Source: Thiobacillus sp. 65-29
Lineage (GTDB): Bacteria > Pseudomonadota > Gammaproteobacteria > Burkholderiales > Thiobacillaceae
Direction: 5' to 3'
Assembly: GCA_001899775.1 (NCBI GenBank)
Contig: MKWN01000054.1
Coordinates: 1 to 54,261 of the forward strand
DNA: 54,261 nucleotides
A program made the position numbers and the translations under genes. Under the pieces are notes generated by a model. That model saw only the letters and a list, made by a program, of their open reading frames with translations, had not been told where the DNA came from and made no database searches. Of this stretch, positions 9,454 through 18,493 are shown piece by piece (within the stretch, counting starts at the first letter, position 1; the number at the start of each line of letters is the position of its first letter).

Positions 9454-9945
9454 TCAGGCCGGGGACGGCGCGGGTGTGTCGGCGAGCCGTTTCAGCAGCG
9501 TGGTCAGTGTGGCGATCTCCCCTGCGTCCAGGATGCTGCGCAGCCAGCCATCGGCAGCGGCGCCCACTTCCGCCATGGCCTGTTCGATCAGTGTTCTGCC
9601 TGCGTAGGTGAGCCGGATGGGCTTGACGCGCTGGTCATGCGGGTCTTGCGAGCGCGCCACCAGATTGCGCTGTTCGAGTTGTCGCATCACCTTGCTCAGT
9701 CCGCCCGAGGTGATGAGCAGGCAATCCCGCAGCGCGGAGGGGGTGAGCTGGTGAGGTGGCAGGGCGTTGCGCAGCGTCGCGAGCACATCGAATTCCGCTG
9801 GTGTGAGCCCATGCCGGAGCCAGACCGGGCGGGCGTGAAGAAATGTCGTTTCGCGTGCGTGATGAAGATGCAGGATGAGCGGCAGAGTCTCGGGCGCGTG
9901 ACTTTCCGACCAGGCATGGCACGATCGTTTGCGGGGCGAGGTCAT
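9454..9945 (-). CDS. MarR-family transcriptional regulator
   Basis: A 163-residue winged-helix repressor. The recognition region is seen as LTPAEFDVLATLRNALPPHQLTPSALRD then LITSGGLSKVMRQLEQRNLV, followed by the wing DPHDQRVKPIRLTYAG and a C-terminal dimerisation helix. The ATG at 9945 has GGAGG 7 nt upstream; the frame is open further upstream to 10227 but that part is not regulator-like and crosses the operator. It is the first gene of the marR-adaptor-RND operon, and a palindromic MarR-type site lies about 40 bp upstream, so autoregulated repression released by a ligand is likely. Confidence 0.9.
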   Translation of the reverse strand: MTSPRKRSCHAWSESHAPETLPLILHLHHARETTFLHARPVWLRHGLTPAEFDVLATLRNALPPHQLTPSALRDCLLITSGGLSKVMRQLEQRNLVARSQDPHDQRVKPIRLTYAGRTLIEQAMAEVGAAADGWLRSILDAGEIATLTTLLKRLADTPAPSPA

Positions 9946-9983
9946 GGCGAAGCCTCCGGATGATGGCGCATCGTAGCAGGAAA

Positions 9984-10003
9984 TTATCTTGCGAGAAAGA
10001 TAA
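9984..10003. promoter_or_regulatory. MarR-type operator
   Basis: TTATCTT (9984-9990) and AAGATAA (9997-10003) are perfect 7-bp inverted arms with a 6-bp spacer. The arm sequence and overall size of about 20 bp match known MarR/SlyA-type sites of the TATCTTGC type. It lies upstream of marR, between marR and the divergent outer-membrane factor gene, so one site may control both directions. Confidence 0.72.
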
Positions 10004-10225
10004 GTCGTCGCTATCATGGATTCCCGTCCTTGGGCGGGGCCGGACGTTTTCCAGGGCAAGCGTGGGGCATCCTGTCCTGCGGTCTTGCGCTCTGTGTGAA
10101 CGTTTGGCGGTGTGGGCGCTCCAATCCCCCGGCTGACGAAGTGTAGTGGCCTGACGGGCCTCGAGAGGCGGATGTCACCCGCGCCGAAGCTGTACACTGG
10201 ATCGCACAATCTTGACGATATCCCC

Positions 10226-11674
10226 ATGACCCTGCGTCATCCCGTATTCATGTTCGTTTTGCTTGCGAGTACCAGTCTTGCGGGCTGCTCCGTGCTCGGA
10301 CCGGACTACCGCAGTACGCCGCCCGCAGCACCGGCAGGCTGGAGCCGTGTGGGGGATGCCGCCACGGTGGCGCATGCCGATGCGGTGGGCGACATCAGTC
10401 GTTGGTGGCAGGTGTTCGAGGATCCGCTGCTGTCCGACCTGGTGGAGCAGGCGCTGCGTGCGAATCCGGATCTCGCGAGTGCACAGGCGCGCCTGCGCGA
10501 GGCGCGTGCGCGGCGCACGGTGACTGCGGCCGGTGGTTTTCCCGAGGTCGATGCATCCGGCACGGCGCGGCGCGTCCGCTCGAGCGAGACGCTGGGTGGC
10601 GGCAGCACGCGCAATACTTTCGCCGCGGGCTTCGACGCAAGCTGGGAACTCGACGTGTTCGGCGGGGTGCGGCGCAGTGTCGAGGCGGCCGAGGCGGACG
10701 TGCAGGCGAGCGAAGCGAATCTGGGTGCCGCGCAGGTGTCGCTGGTGGCCGAGGTGGCGCTCGACTATGTCGACGTGCGCGCGTACCAGCTGCGCCTGGC
10801 GATTGCGCGCGGTAATCTGACGAGCCAGGCCGAAACGCTGCAACTGACCGACTGGCGCGCGCAGGCGGGGCTGGTGAGCCGGCAGGACGTCGAACAGGCG
10901 CGCGCCAACCTGGAGCAGACGCGGGCGCAGATTCCCGCGCTGGAGTCCGCACTCGCGGCCGCCGAGCATCGTCTTGCGATACTTGCGGGACAGGCGCCCG
11001 GCAGCCTGCATGCGCGGCTCGCCGCGGGCACCGGACTGCCGCAGGTGCCGGCGTCGATCGCCGTTGGCATCCCCGCCGACACGCTCCGCCAGCGTCCCGA
11101 CGTGCGCGCGGCGGAGCGCGTACTCGCGGCGGAAACTGCCCGGTTGGGGGTGGCGGAAGCGGCGCGCTATCCGGCTTTCCGGCTGTCCGGTTCCATCGGC
11201 CTGGAGGCGCTGACCCTCGGCGGACTCGGCGAGGGCGGTGCGGGCACCCATTCGCTACTCGCCGCGCTGGCCGCACCCATCTTCAATGCCGGACGTCTGC
11301 GCGCGCAGGTGGAAATCCAGGATGCAGTGCGCGAGCGCGCGCAGGCGACGTATCAAGCCACCGTGCTGACGGCGCTGGAAGACGTGGAGAACGCACTTGT
11401 CGCCCTGGCGCGCAGCCGCGAGCGCGAACAGGCGCTGGCAAGCGGGCTCGACGCGGCACGCAACGCCGCGGCGTTGGCGCGTGACCGCTACAGCGCCGGG
11501 CTCATCGACTTTCAGGCGGTGCTCGATACCGAACGCAGCGTGCTCTCGCTGCAGGATGGTCTCGCCAGCACGCGCGCGGACGGCCTCGCGGCGCTGGTCC
11601 GCCTGTACAAGGCGCTGGGGGGCGGCTGGTCGCCCACGACACCGACACCGACTCTCGCTCAGGACACGCCATGA
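10226..11674 (+). CDS. NodT-family outer-membrane efflux lipoprotein
   Basis: Outer-membrane channel subunit of a tripartite efflux pump (TolC/OprM/NodT superfamily). The signal ends in LAGC, lipidating C21, and the mature start VLGPDYRSTPPAAPAGW is typical of the family. Two repeats rich in coiled-coil helix follow (ALRANPDLASAQARLREARA and later RPDVRAAERVLAAETARLGVAEAARYPAFRLSGS). The 482 residues match the family. The ATG at 10226 places the signal peptide at the N-terminus. It overlaps the next gene by ATGA and is divergent from marR. Confidence 0.92.
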   Translation: MTLRHPVFMFVLLASTSLAGCSVLGPDYRSTPPAAPAGWSRVGDAATVAHADAVGDISRWWQVFEDPLLSDLVEQALRANPDLASAQARLREARARRTVTAAGGFPEVDASGTARRVRSSETLGGGSTRNTFAAGFDASWELDVFGGVRRSVEAAEADVQASEANLGAAQVSLVAEVALDYVDVRAYQLRLAIARGNLTSQAETLQLTDWRAQAGLVSRQDVEQARANLEQTRAQIPALESALAAAEHRLAILAGQAPGSLHARLAAGTGLPQVPASIAVGIPADTLRQRPDVRAAERVLAAETARLGVAEAARYPAFRLSGSIGLEALTLGGLGEGGAGTHSLLAALAAPIFNAGRLRAQVEIQDAVRERAQATYQATVLTALEDVENALVALARSREREQALASGLDAARNAAALARDRYSAGLIDFQAVLDTERSVLSLQDGLASTRADGLAALVRLYKALGGGWSPTTPTPTLAQDTP

Positions 11675-12957
11675 ACACCTCCACGACCCGCTCCGGGACA
11701 TCAGCCAGGACGCTGCTTGCCGGCGATGCGACGGGTACGCGCTCGCGCCGCTGGAAATGGCTGGGGGGAGTGGCCGTGCTGCTCGTCGCAGCGCTGGCCT
11801 ACTTCCTGATGCACGCCGACGATGCAGCGACACAGCCGCAGTACCGGACCGAGAACGCGAGCGTCGGTACGCTGGTGGTCAAGGTGTCGGCAACCGGCAA
11901 CCTGCAGCCGACCAACACGGTCGATGTCGGCAGCGAACTGTCAGGTATCGTCGAGAAAGTATTCGTCGATGACAACGACAGCGTGAAGAAGGGCCAGGTG
12001 CTGGCGCAGCTCGATCTCTCCAAGCTGCACGATGCGGTCACCCGTTCGCGCGCGAACCTCGCCGCGGCGGAGGCGCAGGTGATGCAGGTGCGGGCGACGG
12101 TCGCCGAAGCGCGCGCCACGCTGGAGCGTTACCGCAAGGTGGCGCAGCTGTCCGCTGGCAAGGTGCCATCGCAGGCGGAAATGGATGCCGCCGTGGCGAA
12201 TCTCGCGCGTGCCGAAGCCAACGAGGCCAGTGCGCACGCAAGCGTCACCCAGGCGCGCGCGACCTTGCAGTCGGACGAGACCAATCTGGGCAAGGCGCAC
12301 ATCCGCTCGCCCATCAATGGCGTGGTGCTGTCGCGCCAGGTCGATCCGGGGCAGACGGTGGCGGCGTCCTTCCAGGCGCCCGTACTGTTCAAGCTGGCCG
12401 AGGACCTCACGCAGATGGAGTTGCAGGTCGCCGTCGACGAGGCGGATGTCGCGCAGGTGAAGATCGGCCAGAAGGCCGTGTTCAGCGTCGATGCCTGGCC
12501 GGGACGGCAGTATACGGCTGTCATCCGGCGTGTCGGTTTCGGCTCGCAGTCGCAGGACGGGGTGATTTCCTATCGCACGGTGCTCGATGTCGACAACGCC
12601 GACCTCAGCCTGCGCCCTGGCATGACAGGCACCGCCGAGATCACCACGCTGGTCCGCGAGAATGTTCTGCTGGTGACGAACGGCGCGCTGCGCTTCACTC
12701 CGGCGACAACGGAGGCGACATCGAAGAAGCCCGCCGTCGGTATTGCCAGCATGTTGATGCCGCGGCCGCCGCGATCGGCGCCGAAAGCACGTCCCGCACC
12801 CGGCGGCACGCCGCGTGTGTGGGTTCTGCGCGATGGCCAGCCGGTCGCACTCGATGTACGCACCGGGGCAACCAATGGTCGCGTCACCGAGATCGTCGGC
12901 GGCGAGCTGAAGGCCGGCATGGCGGTGATCACCGAGGCCCTGCGCGCCCAGCAATGA
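11671..12957 (+). CDS. macA: MacA-like periplasmic adaptor of an ABC efflux pump
   Basis: Membrane fusion protein anchored by one N-terminal helix (about residues 29-47). The order is a barrel/lipoyl segment (VSATGNLQPTNTVDVGSELSGIVEKV, DDNDSVKKGQVLAQLD), a long alpha-hairpin, the lipoyl return (HIRSPINGVVLSRQVDPGQTV) and a beta-barrel plus membrane-proximal domain. Its 428 residues are slightly longer than E. coli MacA, with a Lys/Pro/Arg-rich insert around residues 350-375. It is coupled by ATGA to the channel gene before it and to the ATPase gene after it. Confidence 0.9.
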   Translation: MNTSTTRSGTSARTLLAGDATGTRSRRWKWLGGVAVLLVAALAYFLMHADDAATQPQYRTENASVGTLVVKVSATGNLQPTNTVDVGSELSGIVEKVFVDDNDSVKKGQVLAQLDLSKLHDAVTRSRANLAAAEAQVMQVRATVAEARATLERYRKVAQLSAGKVPSQAEMDAAVANLARAEANEASAHASVTQARATLQSDETNLGKAHIRSPINGVVLSRQVDPGQTVAASFQAPVLFKLAEDLTQMELQVAVDEADVAQVKIGQKAVFSVDAWPGRQYTAVIRRVGFGSQSQDGVISYRTVLDVDNADLSLRPGMTGTAEITTLVRENVLLVTNGALRFTPATTEATSKKPAVGIASMLMPRPPRSAPKARPAPGGTPRVWVLRDGQPVALDVRTGATNGRVTEIVGGELKAGMAVITEALRAQQ

Positions 12958-13658
12958 GCGACGACCCGCTGATCCGGCTCGCCGGCATCACCAAGACCTA
13001 CGGCCGCGGCCAGGCGGCGTTTCAGGCCTTGCGTGGTGTCGACCTCGAGGTGGAGGCGGGAGATTTCGTCGCCATCATGGGGCCGAGCGGTTCCGGCAAG
13101 TCCACCGCGATGAACATCATCGGCTGCCTGGATACACCGACCGACGGCAGCTACGTCTTCGACGGCGTGAAGGTCGAGGAACTTACACGCAATGGACGCG
13201 CGTTGCTGCGCCGCCATTACCTTGGCTTTGTGTTCCAGGGCTTCAACCTGCTGGCGCGCACGACCGCGCTGGAAAATGTCGAGCTGCCGCTCATCTATCG
13301 CGGAGAGGCCGCCGGCAGGCGACATGCCGCCGCACGCGCCGCACTCGCGCAGGTTGGACTGGCCGGCTGGGAACATCACACTCCGGGTGAACTGTCCGGC
13401 GGTCAGCAGCAGCGTGTCGCCATCGCACGCGCCATCGTCACGCATCCGCGGGTTCTGCTCGCCGACGAGCCCACCGGCAACCTCGACAGCGTCAACAGCG
13501 TCGAGATCATGGAACTCATCCGTGGCTTGAACCGCGATCGTGGCATCACGGTGCTGATGGTGACGCACGAGCCCGAGATGGCGGCATACGCCAGGCGGGT
13601 GGTGCGCTTCGTCGACGGGCGCATCGAGAGCGACCGTCGTAACGAGGACAATGCCTGA
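12954..13658 (+). CDS. MacB-type ABC ATPase
   Basis: Nucleotide-binding subunit powering the MacAB-like exporter. Walker A is GPSGSGKST (residues 43-51), the Q-loop is in VFQGFNLLARTTALENVELPL, the signature LSGGQQQR is at about 148-155, and Walker B plus D-loop is LLADEPTGNLDS. Its 234 residues are just the ATPase domain, whereas E. coli MacB has the ATPase fused to the permease. The start overlaps the macA stop by ATGA, and the stop overlaps the permease start by one base (TGATG). Confidence 0.95.
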   Translation: MSDDPLIRLAGITKTYGRGQAAFQALRGVDLEVEAGDFVAIMGPSGSGKSTAMNIIGCLDTPTDGSYVFDGVKVEELTRNGRALLRRHYLGFVFQGFNLLARTTALENVELPLIYRGEAAGRRHAAARAALAQVGLAGWEHHTPGELSGGQQQRVAIARAIVTHPRVLLADEPTGNLDSVNSVEIMELIRGLNRDRGITVLMVTHEPEMAAYARRVVRFVDGRIESDRRNEDNA

Positions 13659-14860
13659 TGTTGTGGAATACGCTGCTCCTCGCCCTGCGCGCGATCCGGC
13701 GCAACCTGCTGCGCTCCTTTCTCACCATCCTCGGGATCGTCATCGGCGTGGCCGCGGTCATCACCATGGTCACGCTCGGCAACGGCGCCACGCGCTCCGT
13801 ATCCGACCAGATCGCCAGCATGGGCAGCAATCTTCTGCTGGTGATGCCCGGACAGCGCTTCGGGCCGGGTTCCGAGGGTGCGGCGCCATTCAAGAGCAGC
13901 GACGTCGAAGCGATTCGCAGCCAGATATCCTCGGTCGGCGTGGTGGCGCCGGCGGTCAGCAAGCCGGCGACCGCCGTATACCAGGCCAACAACTGGTCGA
14001 CCATCGTGACGGGCAGCAGCGACGAATATTTTCAGGCCGGAAACTGGGTGCTCGCTGCGGGCCGTACCTTCAGCGAAGCAGAGGAGCGTGCCGGCAAGAC
14101 GGTATGTGTGATCGGCGAGACCGTGCGCGAAAAACTCTTCGGCGGCCAGAATCCCGTCGGCAGCGATATCCGCATCAAGCAGTTCGCCTGCGAGGTGATC
14201 GGTCTGCTCAAGCCCAAGGGACAGTCGGCGATGGGCTCGGACCAGGACGATATCGTGGTGATGCCGCTGCGCACCGTGCAGCGCCGTCTGGCCGGCAGCA
14301 CCGACATCACGCGCCTGAGTGTTTCGGTGAAGGCGGGTGCCTCGATCGACGCGGCCAAGCGGCAGTTGAGCGAACTGCTGCGTGAACGGCGCAACATCGG
14401 TGCGAACGAGGACGACGATTTTCGCGTCATGGACACCCGGCAGATCGCGGAAATGCTCACCGCCACCACGCGCATCCTCACCATGCTGCTGGGCGCCGTC
14501 GCCGCGGTGAGCCTGCTCGTCGGCGGCATCGGCATCATGAACATCATGCTGGTGTCGGTGACCGAGCGCACCCGTGAAATCGGCATCCGTCTCGCCATCG
14601 GTGCGCTGGAGCGCGAAGTGCTGCTGCAGTTTCTCATCGAGGCGGTGGTGCTGGCGAGCCTCGGCGGCCTCGTCGGCATTGCACTGGCCACCGCGGCCTC
14701 GATCGCACTCGCCAGCGTGATGCAGATCCCCTACCTTTTCGATCCGGCCATCAACATCCTGTCCTTCCTGTTTTCCGCCGGCATCGGCGTGATCTTCGGC
14801 TTCTTTCCCGCGCGCCGCGCGGCGCGGCTCGATCCGATCGACGCGTTGCGCCACGAGTAG
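13658..14860 (+). CDS. MacB-type ABC permease (FtsX family)
   Basis: Membrane subunit of the MacAB-like pump. The N-terminus LRAIRRNLLRSFLTILGIVIGVAAVITMV is the first helix of the MacB permease family. A periplasmic domain spans roughly residues 45-280, and the C-terminal FtsX domain carries three helices beginning LLGAVAAVSLLVGGIGIMNI and ending GVIFGFFPARRAARLDPIDALR. Its 400 residues fit. Together with 10226-13658 it forms a complete, self-contained tripartite system. Substrates of such pumps vary (peptides, siderophores, macrolides) and are not predictable here. Confidence 0.94.
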   Translation: MLWNTLLLALRAIRRNLLRSFLTILGIVIGVAAVITMVTLGNGATRSVSDQIASMGSNLLLVMPGQRFGPGSEGAAPFKSSDVEAIRSQISSVGVVAPAVSKPATAVYQANNWSTIVTGSSDEYFQAGNWVLAAGRTFSEAEERAGKTVCVIGETVREKLFGGQNPVGSDIRIKQFACEVIGLLKPKGQSAMGSDQDDIVVMPLRTVQRRLAGSTDITRLSVSVKAGASIDAAKRQLSELLRERRNIGANEDDDFRVMDTRQIAEMLTATTRILTMLLGAVAAVSLLVGGIGIMNIMLVSVTERTREIGIRLAIGALEREVLLQFLIEAVVLASLGGLVGIALATAASIALASVMQIPYLFDPAINILSFLFSAGIGVIFGFFPARRAARLDPIDALRHE

Positions 14861-14937
14861 GCGGGACGACCGGCGTGTCCGCTGCGCGGGGTCGGGCGCG
14901 CAGCTCGCGAGGCCGTCCATGACGCCCTAATGGAGTT

Positions 14938-14950
14938 CCGCAGCCTGCGG
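14938..14950 (+). terminator. Weak candidate terminator hairpin after the MacB-like permease
   Basis: CCGCAG (14938-14943) and CTGCGG (14945-14950) are perfect inverted arms around one base. Outer bases GACGCC near 14921 and GGCGT near 14951 could add an outer stem. There is no U-tract, so factor-independent termination is uncertain. Confidence 0.25.
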
Positions 14951-14994
14951 GGCGTGACGTCCGTGGCAAGCTTCCAAATATTCTTCCGCCATGC

Positions 14995-15023
14995 TTGACA
15001 GCGGGCAAATGCCTGCCTAAAAT
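14995..15023 (+). promoter_or_regulatory. Sigma-70 promoter of the TolC/ABC exporter operon
   Basis: TTGACA (14995-15000, consensus) and TAAAAT (15018-15023, 5/6 of consensus) are separated by exactly 17 bp. The start codon of the TolC-type gene is 41 bp after the -10. This is the best-looking promoter in the window. Confidence 0.82.
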
Positions 15024-15043
15024 AAGTATTCAGTAACTTACTT
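15024..15043. promoter_or_regulatory. Dyad operator candidate over the transcription start
   Basis: AAGTA (15024-15028) and TACTT (15039-15043) are inverted arms, and inside them AGTAACTTACT (15032-15042) is itself a perfect palindrome around one base. The dyad lies just after the -10, where a repressor would block initiation. The size and arm type suit a TetR-family regulator; the TetR gene at 30532-31152 is one candidate. This link is inference. Confidence 0.5.
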
Positions 15044-15063
15044 GTGGCCGGCGCCCGCCCGGA

Positions 15064-16566
15064 ATGTCCATGGATACGACCCTGAAACCCGTTCCCCGCA
15101 TGCTGCTCGCGCTGGTGTTGCTGGGTGGCAGCGCGGCGCATGCCGCCGATACCCTGTCGTTGCCGCAGGCCCTGAGCCGCGCGGTCGAGGCCAACCCGGC
15201 GATTCTCCAGCAGCAGACGGAGGTGGAGAAGCAGTCGCTGGAACAGGGGGTCGCGCGCAGCCAGCGCCTGCCCCGCGTCGACCTGAACGCGGATTACACC
15301 CGCTACGCGTATTCCACGCTCATCACCCCGATCCGTTCGCCCGGCGTCTTTCCGCCCATGGATCGCGACGTCGCGAACATCGGCCTGGCCCTGAGCCTGC
15401 CGCTGTACAGCGGCGGCAAGCTGGTCGCCGGCGAGGCGCTGGCCACGCACAACCGCGAGGCTGCGGTGCAGTCGCTGCGCGCCAGTGAACAGGACCTGCT
15501 GTTCAACGTCGTCGCGACCTACACCAAGGCGCTGCATTTCCGCGAACTGGGCAAGGTGCTGGACGCGCGCATCAAGGCATTGCAGCAACAGGAAAAGGAC
15601 ATCACCCTGCGTCTGGAGCAGGGACGCGCCGCGCGGCTCGACCTGATCCGCTTGCAGACGCAACTGTCGCAGGCGCGCTATGACAAGGTGTCCGTCACCC
15701 AGGGCGAGGCCGACGCGCGCACTCTGCTCGCGGCGCTGCTGGGAGAAACCGGTCCGGTGGCGCCGCTTGCCGACCTCGATGCGACCGCGCCCGCTCTGCC
15801 GGAGACAGCGGACGCGGCGCTTGCGCGGGCGCTTGCGCAGCGTCCAGACCTGCGCAGGCTCGATGCCATGGGTCTTGCGGCGGAGCAGAAAACCGCCATC
15901 GCGCGGGGCGAGCGCCTGCCGCAGGTCAACCTGACGGCGAAAGCCCAGGAGAGTTCGGGTGGGGACTGGACGGGCTACGAGGACTGGAATCTGGGTCTGC
16001 GCCTGACCTTGCCGGTTTTCGATGGCGATATCCGCAAGCACCGTGTCGAACAGGCCACACTCGAACAGCGACAGATGCGTCTGCAGCGCGACGACGCCCA
16101 CAACCGGATCGCGAGCGAGGTCGAGCAGGCGTTCGGGGCACTGACCGAGTCGCGTGCGCGACTGGATTTCGCCACCCAGGGCGAGGCGGAGGCGCGCGAA
16201 GCCCTGCGCATCGAGACCCTGCGCTATCACAACGGCGAGAGCACCATCACCGACCTGCTCGGCGCCGAGGCCGCGCTGTGGTCGGCCACTGCGAACCGCC
16301 TGCAGGCGGGCTACGACATTACCGTGAGCCAGGCGCGCCTGTTGCGCGCAATGGGAAAACTCGCGCCGGACAGTTTCAAGTCCGCCGCCGCAGGCGATGT
16401 GAGCGCCGTCGTAGCGCATCTCGAGCAATACCTCGCGTGGCATCGCTGCGGCCTGGCCTGCGACGGGACCGACGCGGAGATCCCCGCGTCCGCCGCCGCA
16501 CGCCAGCCCCGTCGCATCGCAGCCGACCATCCGGGACGTCCCCTTCAGCAAGGAGCAAAACTATGA
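15064..16566 (+). CDS. TolC-family outer-membrane efflux protein
   Basis: Outer-membrane channel with a cleavable signal peptide ending near AHA-A (residue 27). Two repeats of the TolC helical barrel are visible, the first from SLPQALSRAVEANPAILQQQTEVEKQSLEQG and the second from ALARALAQRPDLRRLDAMGLAAEQ to the RYHNGESTITDLLGAEAALW helix. Its 500 residues are typical; the last 60 or so, with two cysteines in WHRCGLACDG, go beyond the barrel and are unusual. It is the first gene of the exporter operon and overlaps the HlyD-type gene by ATGA. Confidence 0.92.
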   Translation: MSMDTTLKPVPRMLLALVLLGGSAAHAADTLSLPQALSRAVEANPAILQQQTEVEKQSLEQGVARSQRLPRVDLNADYTRYAYSTLITPIRSPGVFPPMDRDVANIGLALSLPLYSGGKLVAGEALATHNREAAVQSLRASEQDLLFNVVATYTKALHFRELGKVLDARIKALQQQEKDITLRLEQGRAARLDLIRLQTQLSQARYDKVSVTQGEADARTLLAALLGETGPVAPLADLDATAPALPETADAALARALAQRPDLRRLDAMGLAAEQKTAIARGERLPQVNLTAKAQESSGGDWTGYEDWNLGLRLTLPVFDGDIRKHRVEQATLEQRQMRLQRDDAHNRIASEVEQAFGALTESRARLDFATQGEAEAREALRIETLRYHNGESTITDLLGAEAALWSATANRLQAGYDITVSQARLLRAMGKLAPDSFKSAAAGDVSAVVAHLEQYLAWHRCGLACDGTDAEIPASAAARQPRRIAADHPGRPLQQGAKL

Positions 16567-17564
16567 ACAAGAAAATCGTCATTGCAGCCGTGCTCGTCGC
16601 CGCAGGCATCGGCGCCGCCGCGCTGTGGAAGCTGCAACCCTGGCGGGCACCGACGGATGGCGATGCGGTGTTTGCCTCCGGTACCGTCGACGCCACCGAG
16701 GTCGTCGTCTCCTTCCGCGTCCCCGGCACCTTGCGCAAGCGGCCCGTCGAAGAAGGCAGCGTGGTGAACGCCGGTGATCTGATCGCTGCACTCGACGATC
16801 GCGAAACGCTCGCGCGTCTGCACCAGGCAGAAGCCGCCCGGCAAGCCGCGCAGGCGCGCCTCGCGGATCTGGAGCAGGGTTACCGTCCACAGGAAATCGC
16901 CGAGGCACGCGCGCAGGTCGAACAGGCGCGCGCCAACCTCGCGCATCTGGAGGACGAAGCGAAACGCTCCGAAATCCTGTTCGAAGGTGGCGCCACCAGC
17001 CGCCAGCGCCAGGACCGCGACCGCACTGCGGCGGCCGTCGCCGCGCAACAGTACAAGGCCGCGCAGGAACGCCTGAAGCTGTTGCAGGGAGGATACCGTC
17101 CCGAGACCATCCGCGCCGCCGCGGCGCAACTGGAAGAGGCCGATGCCGCGCTCGCGGCTGCGCGCGTCGCCCTGGAGGATCTGCAGGTCGCCATCCCGGT
17201 CGCCGGCGTGGTCACCCGCACGCACGCCGAAGTCGGCGAGACCCTGGGCGCAGGCCGTCCGGTGGCGAGTATCACCGACATCGCGCATCCATGGATCCGC
17301 GTCTACATCCCGGAAAATCTGATCGGCAAGGTGCGCCTGGGCATGTCCGCCAAGGTGACGATCGATACCTTTCCCGATCGCGCGTTCAGCGGCCGTGTGA
17401 GTTATGTGTCGTCGCAGGCGGAATTCACGCCGAAGAACGTGCAGACGCAGGAAGAGCGGGTCAAGCTGGTGTTCGCGGTCAACGTGACGGTGGACAACAC
17501 CGACGGCACGCTGAAACCCGGCATGCCGGCCGATGTGACGATTGCCGGCGAGGCCCGGCCATGA
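16563..17564 (+). CDS. HlyD/YbhG-like periplasmic adaptor
   Basis: Membrane fusion protein of 333 residues, close in size and layout to E. coli YbhG. A single N-terminal hydrophobic segment (residues 4-21) is followed by FASGTVDATEVVVSFRVPGTLRK (barrel and lipoyl part), a long coiled coil with QGYRPQEIAEARAQVEQARANLA and a second QGGYRPETIRAAAAQLEEAD, then the return lipoyl half PVAGVVTRTHAEVGETLGAGRPV and a beta-barrel with TPKNVQTQEERVKLVFAV. AAGGAG precedes the ATG. It overlaps both neighbours by ATGA. Confidence 0.92.
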   Translation: MNKKIVIAAVLVAAGIGAAALWKLQPWRAPTDGDAVFASGTVDATEVVVSFRVPGTLRKRPVEEGSVVNAGDLIAALDDRETLARLHQAEAARQAAQARLADLEQGYRPQEIAEARAQVEQARANLAHLEDEAKRSEILFEGGATSRQRQDRDRTAAAVAAQQYKAAQERLKLLQGGYRPETIRAAAAQLEEADAALAAARVALEDLQVAIPVAGVVTRTHAEVGETLGAGRPVASITDIAHPWIRVYIPENLIGKVRLGMSAKVTIDTFPDRAFSGRVSYVSSQAEFTPKNVQTQEERVKLVFAVNVTVDNTDGTLKPGMPADVTIAGEARP

Positions 17565-18493
17565 GCGAACTCGCCATCCGTACCCGCGATCTCGGCCGCG
17601 CCTTCGGCGAGCTGTGGGCGGTGCGCGGGCTCGACCTCGAGGTCCGGCGCGGCGAAATCTTCGGCCTGGTCGGCCCGGATGGCGCGGGCAAGACCACCAC
17701 CATGCGCATGCTCACCGGCATTCTCGCGGCGAGCGAGGGCGAGGCCGAGGTCGCGGGATTTTCCATCCGCGGCGGCGAGGAGCACATCAAGCTGCGCATC
17801 AGCTACATGTCGCAACGTTTCGGCCTGTACGGCGATCTCAGCGTGGAGGAGAACCTGCGCTTCTACGCCGATCTCTACGAGGTGCCGCGGCGCGAACGCG
17901 AGCCCCTGGAAGAACGCCTGCTCGGCTTTTCCAACCTGACGCCGTTCCGCAAGCGCCTGGCACGCAACCTGTCCGGCGGCATGAAGCAGAAGCTCGGGCT
18001 CGCCTGCGCGCTCATCCACAAGCCGGAAATCCTGTTCCTGGACGAGCCGACCAACGGCGTCGATCCGGTGTCGCGGCGCGATTTCTGGCGCATTCTCTAC
18101 GCCATGCTCAAGGAAGGCGTGACGATCTTCGTCTCCACCGCCTACCTCGACGAGGCCGAGCGTTGCAGCCGCGTGGGGCTCATGCACCGCGGCCGCCTGA
18201 TCCAGTGCGACACGCCGCAGCGGCTCAAGCTGGGCATGAGCGGCCAGTTGCTCGAACTGGAAATCGAACGGCCGCGCGCCGCGCGCGAGGCGCTGGCCGT
18301 GGAATTCGGCGGCCAGCGCGTCAGCCTGTTCGGCGGCACGCTGCACGTCCACGCCGATGACGACGCGGATGCCGAGGTCGCGCTGCGCATCCTGGCGCAG
18401 GCCGGTTTCGTCGTGCATTCGAAAAAGCTCATTACGCCGAGCCTGGAGGATGTGTTCATCCGCTATGTCGGCGAGGACGAGGCACAAGGATGA
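17561..18493 (+). CDS. ABC-2 exporter ATPase, first of two
   Basis: ATP-binding subunit (310 residues) resembling the N-terminal half of YbhF. Walker A reads GPDGAGKTT (residues 38-46; D instead of the common N), the signature LSGGMKQK lies at 137-144, and Walker B is ILFLDEPTNGVDP. The C-terminal part is the extra domain seen in ABC-2 exporter ATPases. In E. coli YbhF two ATPase domains are fused in one protein, whereas here they are two genes joined by a 4-base overlap. Confidence 0.92.
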   Translation: MSELAIRTRDLGRAFGELWAVRGLDLEVRRGEIFGLVGPDGAGKTTTMRMLTGILAASEGEAEVAGFSIRGGEEHIKLRISYMSQRFGLYGDLSVEENLRFYADLYEVPRREREPLEERLLGFSNLTPFRKRLARNLSGGMKQKLGLACALIHKPEILFLDEPTNGVDPVSRRDFWRILYAMLKEGVTIFVSTAYLDEAERCSRVGLMHRGRLIQCDTPQRLKLGMSGQLLELEIERPRAAREALAVEFGGQRVSLFGGTLHVHADDDADAEVALRILAQAGFVVHSKKLITPSLEDVFIRYVGEDEAQG

